Source: an uncultured Pseudomonas sp. (GTDB taxonomy: Bacteria > Pseudomonadota > Gammaproteobacteria > Pseudomonadales > Pseudomonadaceae). From it: a stretch of DNA of 64,000 nt. The first letter of the stretch is position 1; the number at the start of each line of letters is the position of its first letter. Positions 61,511 through 64,000 of the stretch are shown here, piece after piece. The notes beneath the pieces were generated by a model. That model worked only from the letters and a program-made list of their open reading frames with translations, ran no database searches and was not told the origin of the DNA. The stretch covers positions 1-64,000 of the forward strand of contig NZ_CAJYVE010000053.1 in assembly GCF_913777995.1 (NCBI RefSeq), read 5' to 3'. The position numbers and the translations under genes are program-made.

Positions 61511-61735
61511 ATGAATATCCGTACCCGCACCTTGCTGACGCTCGTCCTTCCCGCCCTCATGCTGGCTGGCTGTTCTACGCCGTCGGTGGTGACGTTGCAG
61601 GATGGCACCCAGTACATCAGTAAAGACGCGCCGAAAACCCGTACGGCGGACGGTTTCTATGAGTTCACGGACATTTCAGGCAAGCGTGTGCGGCTGCCTG
61701 CTGCCGACGTGGCGACCGTCAGGCCTGCCGATTGA
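61511..61735 (+). CDS. YgdI/YgdR-family small lipoprotein, second copy
   Basis: A 74-residue lipoprotein with lipobox LAG-C21 and the family core VVTLQDGTQYISKDAPKTRTADGFYEFTDISGKRVRLP. AGGAG stands seven bases before the start. It is a paralogue of the 48829-49053 gene, same length and with the same DGFYEF/SGFYEF centre. Function unknown. Confidence 0.87.
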   Translation: MNIRTRTLLTLVLPALMLAGCSTPSVVTLQDGTQYISKDAPKTRTADGFYEFTDISGKRVRLPAADVATVRPAD

Positions 61736-61820
61736 TTGCCTGAGCGCCAGGCGGTACTGAAGAAAGGCGCTGGGTGGCCGATGACCTCTCCAGAGATTCG
61801 AGTCGTACAGGAGAGTGAAC

Positions 61821-62222
61821 ATGTCGCTGTCAATCGGACTGCCAGCGCCTGTAGTCAATGTCGGGACCGTTGCATCGAGCGGCGGGGCCTCCGCTGTTTC
61901 CGGCGAGCAGGAGCGTGAATCACCCTTGCTGACGCCCGTGCAGCAGACATCGGCTTCGGGTGGCAAGAAGGGTTCCGGCCTGGGCAAGGCCGTCGACACG
62001 ATGGTCGACCGCCTCGCCGATCTGCATGAGCAACTGCGGCGTCTGCGTCAGGAGCTGAAAGCTGCACTCAGCTCGCCGCAGCCGGATATCGTACGTCTCC
62101 CGCGGATCCTCAGCCTGCAACGCCAGATCATGGTGACCAACAGTGATATCCAGCTGGTTTCCGGTCTGTTGGTCAGCACGTTGAGCAGGATGACCCTGCC
62201 GGGCGTGCGCGCCACCGCCTGA
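61821..62222 (+). CDS. Hypothetical protein with a coiled-coil-like middle
   Basis: A 133-residue protein: a low-complexity Ser/Gly/Ala N-terminal half (to about 55) and a helical segment (GKAVDTMVDRLADLHEQLRRLRQELKAAL) with heptad spacing, followed by LSLQRQIMVTNSDIQLVSGLLVSTLSR. AGGAG eight bases upstream supports the start. I do not recognise it; a surface-appendage or secretion-associated helical protein is one possibility only. It precedes the ribose operon by 91 bases. Confidence 0.65.
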   Translation: MSLSIGLPAPVVNVGTVASSGGASAVSGEQERESPLLTPVQQTSASGGKKGSGLGKAVDTMVDRLADLHEQLRRLRQELKAALSSPQPDIVRLPRILSLQRQIMVTNSDIQLVSGLLVSTLSRMTLPGVRATA

Positions 62223-62228
62223 GAGTAG

Positions 62229-62257
62229 TTGACAAAATTTGAAACCTTTCCGATAGT
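62229..62257 (+). promoter_or_regulatory. Sigma70 promoter of rbsB
   Basis: TTGACA (62229-62234), a 17-base spacer and GATAGT (62252-62257) form a good promoter. The LacI-type operator begins nine bases after the -10 element. Confidence 0.75.
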
Positions 62258-62265
62258 GAGCCGAT

Positions 62266-62279
62266 CGCAAACGTTTGCG
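62266..62279. promoter_or_regulatory. LacI-family (RbsR-type) operator
   Basis: CGCAAACGTTTGCG is a perfect 14-base palindrome with the central AAACGTTT typical of RbsR/PurR/CcpA-like operators. Placed over the transcription start, it implies repression relieved by ribose. No rbsR gene is in the window; it may follow rbsA. Confidence 0.85.
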
Positions 62280-62313
62280 CCCGTAGAATAATCACAACAT
62301 CGGAGATGTGTTC

Positions 62314-63273
62314 ATGAAGCTGCCCTTCGCTGGACGCCTGCTGGCTGTCGCGCTGTTCGCCTCTGCCACCACCCTCGCTTCGCTGTCCTCCCTGCCTGCC
62401 CAGGCTGCCGACAAACCCAAGGTCGCCCTGGTCATGAAATCCCTGGCCAATGAGTTCTTCCTGACCATGGAAGACGGCGCCAAAGCCTACCAGAAAGAAC
62501 ACGCCGCCGATTTCGACCTGATTTCCAACGGCATCAAGGACGAGTCCGACACCGCCAGCCAGATCCGTATCGTCGAGCAGATGATCGTTTCTCGCGTCGA
62601 TGCGCTGGTCATCGCGCCCGCCGACTCCAAGGCCCTGGTGCCGGTGATCAAGAAAGCCACCGATGCTGGTATCAAGGTCATCAACATCGACAACCAGCTC
62701 GACCCTGCGGTCCTCAAGAGCAAGAACCTCGACGTGCCCTTCGTAGGGCCTGACAACCGCAAGGGTGCGCGTCTGGTCGGCGAATACCTGGCCGCGCAAC
62801 TGCAGAAGGGTGACGAGGTCGGCATCATCGAAGGCGTTTCCACGACTACCAATGCTCAGCAGCGCACCGCTGGCTTCCAGGATGCCATGCAGGCCGCGGG
62901 AATGAAGATCGTTTCCGTGCAGTCTGGCAACTGGGAAATCGACAAGGGCAACGCGGTGGCTTCGGCCATGCTGAACGAGTACCCCAACCTCAAGGCATTG
63001 CTGGCCGGCAACGACAGCATGGCCCTGGGTGCGGTGTCCGCCGTACGCGCCGCTGGCAAGGCCGGCAAGGTGAAGATCGTCGGCTACGACAACATCAACG
63101 CGATCAAGCCGATGCTCAAGGACGGTCGTGTCCTGGCCACTGCTGACCAGTTTGCCGCCAAGCAGGCGGTGTTCGGCATCGAAGCGGCCCTCAAGTCGCT
63201 CAAGGGTGAGCCGCTGGGTGCTGTCGACGGTGTCATCCAGACCCCGGTCGAACTGGTTACCCAGCCCAAGTGA
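62314..63273 (+). CDS. rbsB: Ribose-type ABC transporter substrate-binding protein
   Basis: A 319-residue periplasmic sugar-binding protein (peripla_BP_4 family) with a signal peptide of about 31 residues (ending LPAQA). Segments VALVMKSLANEFFLTMEDGAK, VDALVIAPADS and AGNDSMALGAV are typical. Ribose is the likely ligand from operon structure and operator, not from the protein alone. GGAG is nine bases upstream. Confidence 0.9.
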   Translation: MKLPFAGRLLAVALFASATTLASLSSLPAQAADKPKVALVMKSLANEFFLTMEDGAKAYQKEHAADFDLISNGIKDESDTASQIRIVEQMIVSRVDALVIAPADSKALVPVIKKATDAGIKVINIDNQLDPAVLKSKNLDVPFVGPDNRKGARLVGEYLAAQLQKGDEVGIIEGVSTTTNAQQRTAGFQDAMQAAGMKIVSVQSGNWEIDKGNAVASAMLNEYPNLKALLAGNDSMALGAVSAVRAAGKAGKVKIVGYDNINAIKPMLKDGRVLATADQFAAKQAVFGIEAALKSLKGEPLGAVDGVIQTPVELVTQPK

Positions 63274-63287
63274 ATCCGGAGCATCGC

Positions 63288-64000
63288 ATGTCGGCATCCC
63301 CTGAAACCGTGCTGTCCGTGCATGGTGTCGGCAAGACCTACGCCCAGCCGGTGCTGGCGGATGTCGAGCTGAGCCTGCTGCGTGGCGAGGTCCTGGCCCT
63401 GACCGGTGAGAATGGCGCGGGCAAGAGCACGCTGTCGAAGATCATCGGTGGCCTGGTGGTGCCTTCCGCCGGGCAGATGACCTACATGGGGCAGGCCTAT
63501 GCGCCGACCAGTCGCACCGACGCCGAGAAACTCGGCGTGCGGATGGTCATGCAGGAGTTGAACCTGCTGCCGACCCTGACCGTGGCCGAGAACCTGTTTC
63601 TCGACAACCTGCCACGGCGGGCCGGCTGGATCGACCGCAAGCGGCTGCGCGCCCAGGCGGTCGAAGCCATGGCGCGGGTCGGCCTCGACAATATCGATCC
63701 GGATGCCCTGGTCGGTGAGTTGGGCATCGGTCACCAGCAGATGGTGGAGATCGCCCGCAACCTGATCGGGGATTGCCGGGTGCTGATTCTCGATGAGCCC
63801 ACCGCCATGCTCACCGCCCGTGAGGTAGAGCTGCTGTTCGAGCAGATCTCCCGGTTGCGGGCGCGGGGCGTGTCGATCATCTACATCTCTCACCGTCTGG
63901 AGGAATTGGCTCGCGTGGCCCAGCGTATTGCCGTGCTGCGCGATGGGCGTCTGGTCTGCGTCGAGCCGATGAGCCGCTACAACAGCCAGCAGCTGGTGGC
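63288..64000 (+). CDS. rbsA: Ribose-type ABC transporter ATP-binding protein, truncated by window end
   Basis: The first 237 codons of a double-ATPase sugar importer subunit (RbsA/MglA type, normally about 500 residues). Walker A GENGAGKST (40-48), the signature region LGIGHQQMVEIARN, Walker B VLILDEPTA and the switch ISHRLEE are visible. It starts 14 bases after rbsB with GGAG upstream. The reading frame is open to the last base. Confidence 0.92.
   Translation, partial: MSASPETVLSVHGVGKTYAQPVLADVELSLLRGEVLALTGENGAGKSTLSKIIGGLVVPSAGQMTYMGQAYAPTSRTDAEKLGVRMVMQELNLLPTLTVAENLFLDNLPRRAGWIDRKRLRAQAVEAMARVGLDNIDPDALVGELGIGHQQMVEIARNLIGDCRVLILDEPTAMLTAREVELLFEQISRLRARGVSIIYISHRLEELARVAQRIAVLRDGRLVCVEPMSRYNSQQLV

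Noticed and set aside
1..64000. CRISPR arrays, rRNA or tRNA genes, insertion sequences, prophage
   Set aside because: No regularly spaced repeats, no rRNA/tRNA sequence features and no transposase, integrase or structural phage genes were seen in reading the window.

Overview
The window is a GC-rich (about 63%), densely coded stretch of a gamma-proteobacterial chromosome. Gene content, gene order and the REP-type intergenic repeats point to Pseudomonas, most likely the P. putida/P. fluorescens group. The run cobA, nitrate reductase, Ser/Thr kinase, nitrate transporter, nasS/nasT, pyrD, rmf, rlmKL, GGDEF protein, dacB matches, from memory, Pseudomonas gene order near oprF; no search was run. 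I see no phage, insertion sequence, rRNA, tRNA or CRISPR array.

Region 1 (1-12,364) is a nitrate assimilation locus on the minus strand: nasS-nasT (sensor and ANTAR antiterminator), narK-type transporter plus a PP2C/kinase fusion, and nasC-nasA-cobA. Each of the three transcription units starts with a sigma54-type promoter, then two small hairpins with hexanucleotide loops of the ANTAR-target type (A at position 1, G at position 4), then an intrinsic terminator whose 5' arm overlaps the second hairpin. This is the architecture of NasT antitermination, and it also lies in front of nasS-nasT itself. An AraC-type regulator and a cysteine hydrolase sit inside the locus.

Region 2 (12,457-33,841) is mostly core and signalling: pyrD, rmf, rlmKL, a CHASE/PAS/GGDEF cyclase, dacB, yggL, a BvgS/EvgS-like hybrid kinase with its LuxR-type regulator and a lone receiver, dgt-like dNTPase, an EAL protein, a YqjD/YqjE/YqjK-type membrane operon, an Amt ammonium transporter, an acyltransferase and a glutaredoxin-like protein.

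Region 3 (33,858-47,734) is a catabolic cluster that takes quinate/shikimate-derived 3-dehydroshikimate to protocatechuate and onward: pcaQ, pcaH-pcaG, an aromatic acid transporter, pcaB-pcaC, an OprD-type porin, two transporters, a QuiC dehydratase fused to an HPPD-like domain, a TetR regulator and a shikimate dehydrogenase homologue. A perfect PcaQ-type operator precedes pcaHG. A second motif (TAACY-N5-GWACAT) recurs upstream of the other units. pcaD is absent.

Region 4 (47,873-58,959) holds an RluA-family synthase, a small lipoprotein, molybdenum cofactor genes mobA, moaB and moeA (relevant to the molybdenum nitrate reductase), a glycosyltransferase, an MFS-HlyD-NodT tripartite efflux operon, a Kef-type antiporter and a small membrane protein.

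Region 5 (58,978-62,222) is a run of small, poorly known genes: a Fur-like regulator, two small genes each preceded by a LexA-like box, and a ParD-like gene overlapping a second methionine aminopeptidase gene behind a palindromic operator. The window ends in a ribose-type ABC operon (rbsB, partial rbsA) with a LacI-family operator.
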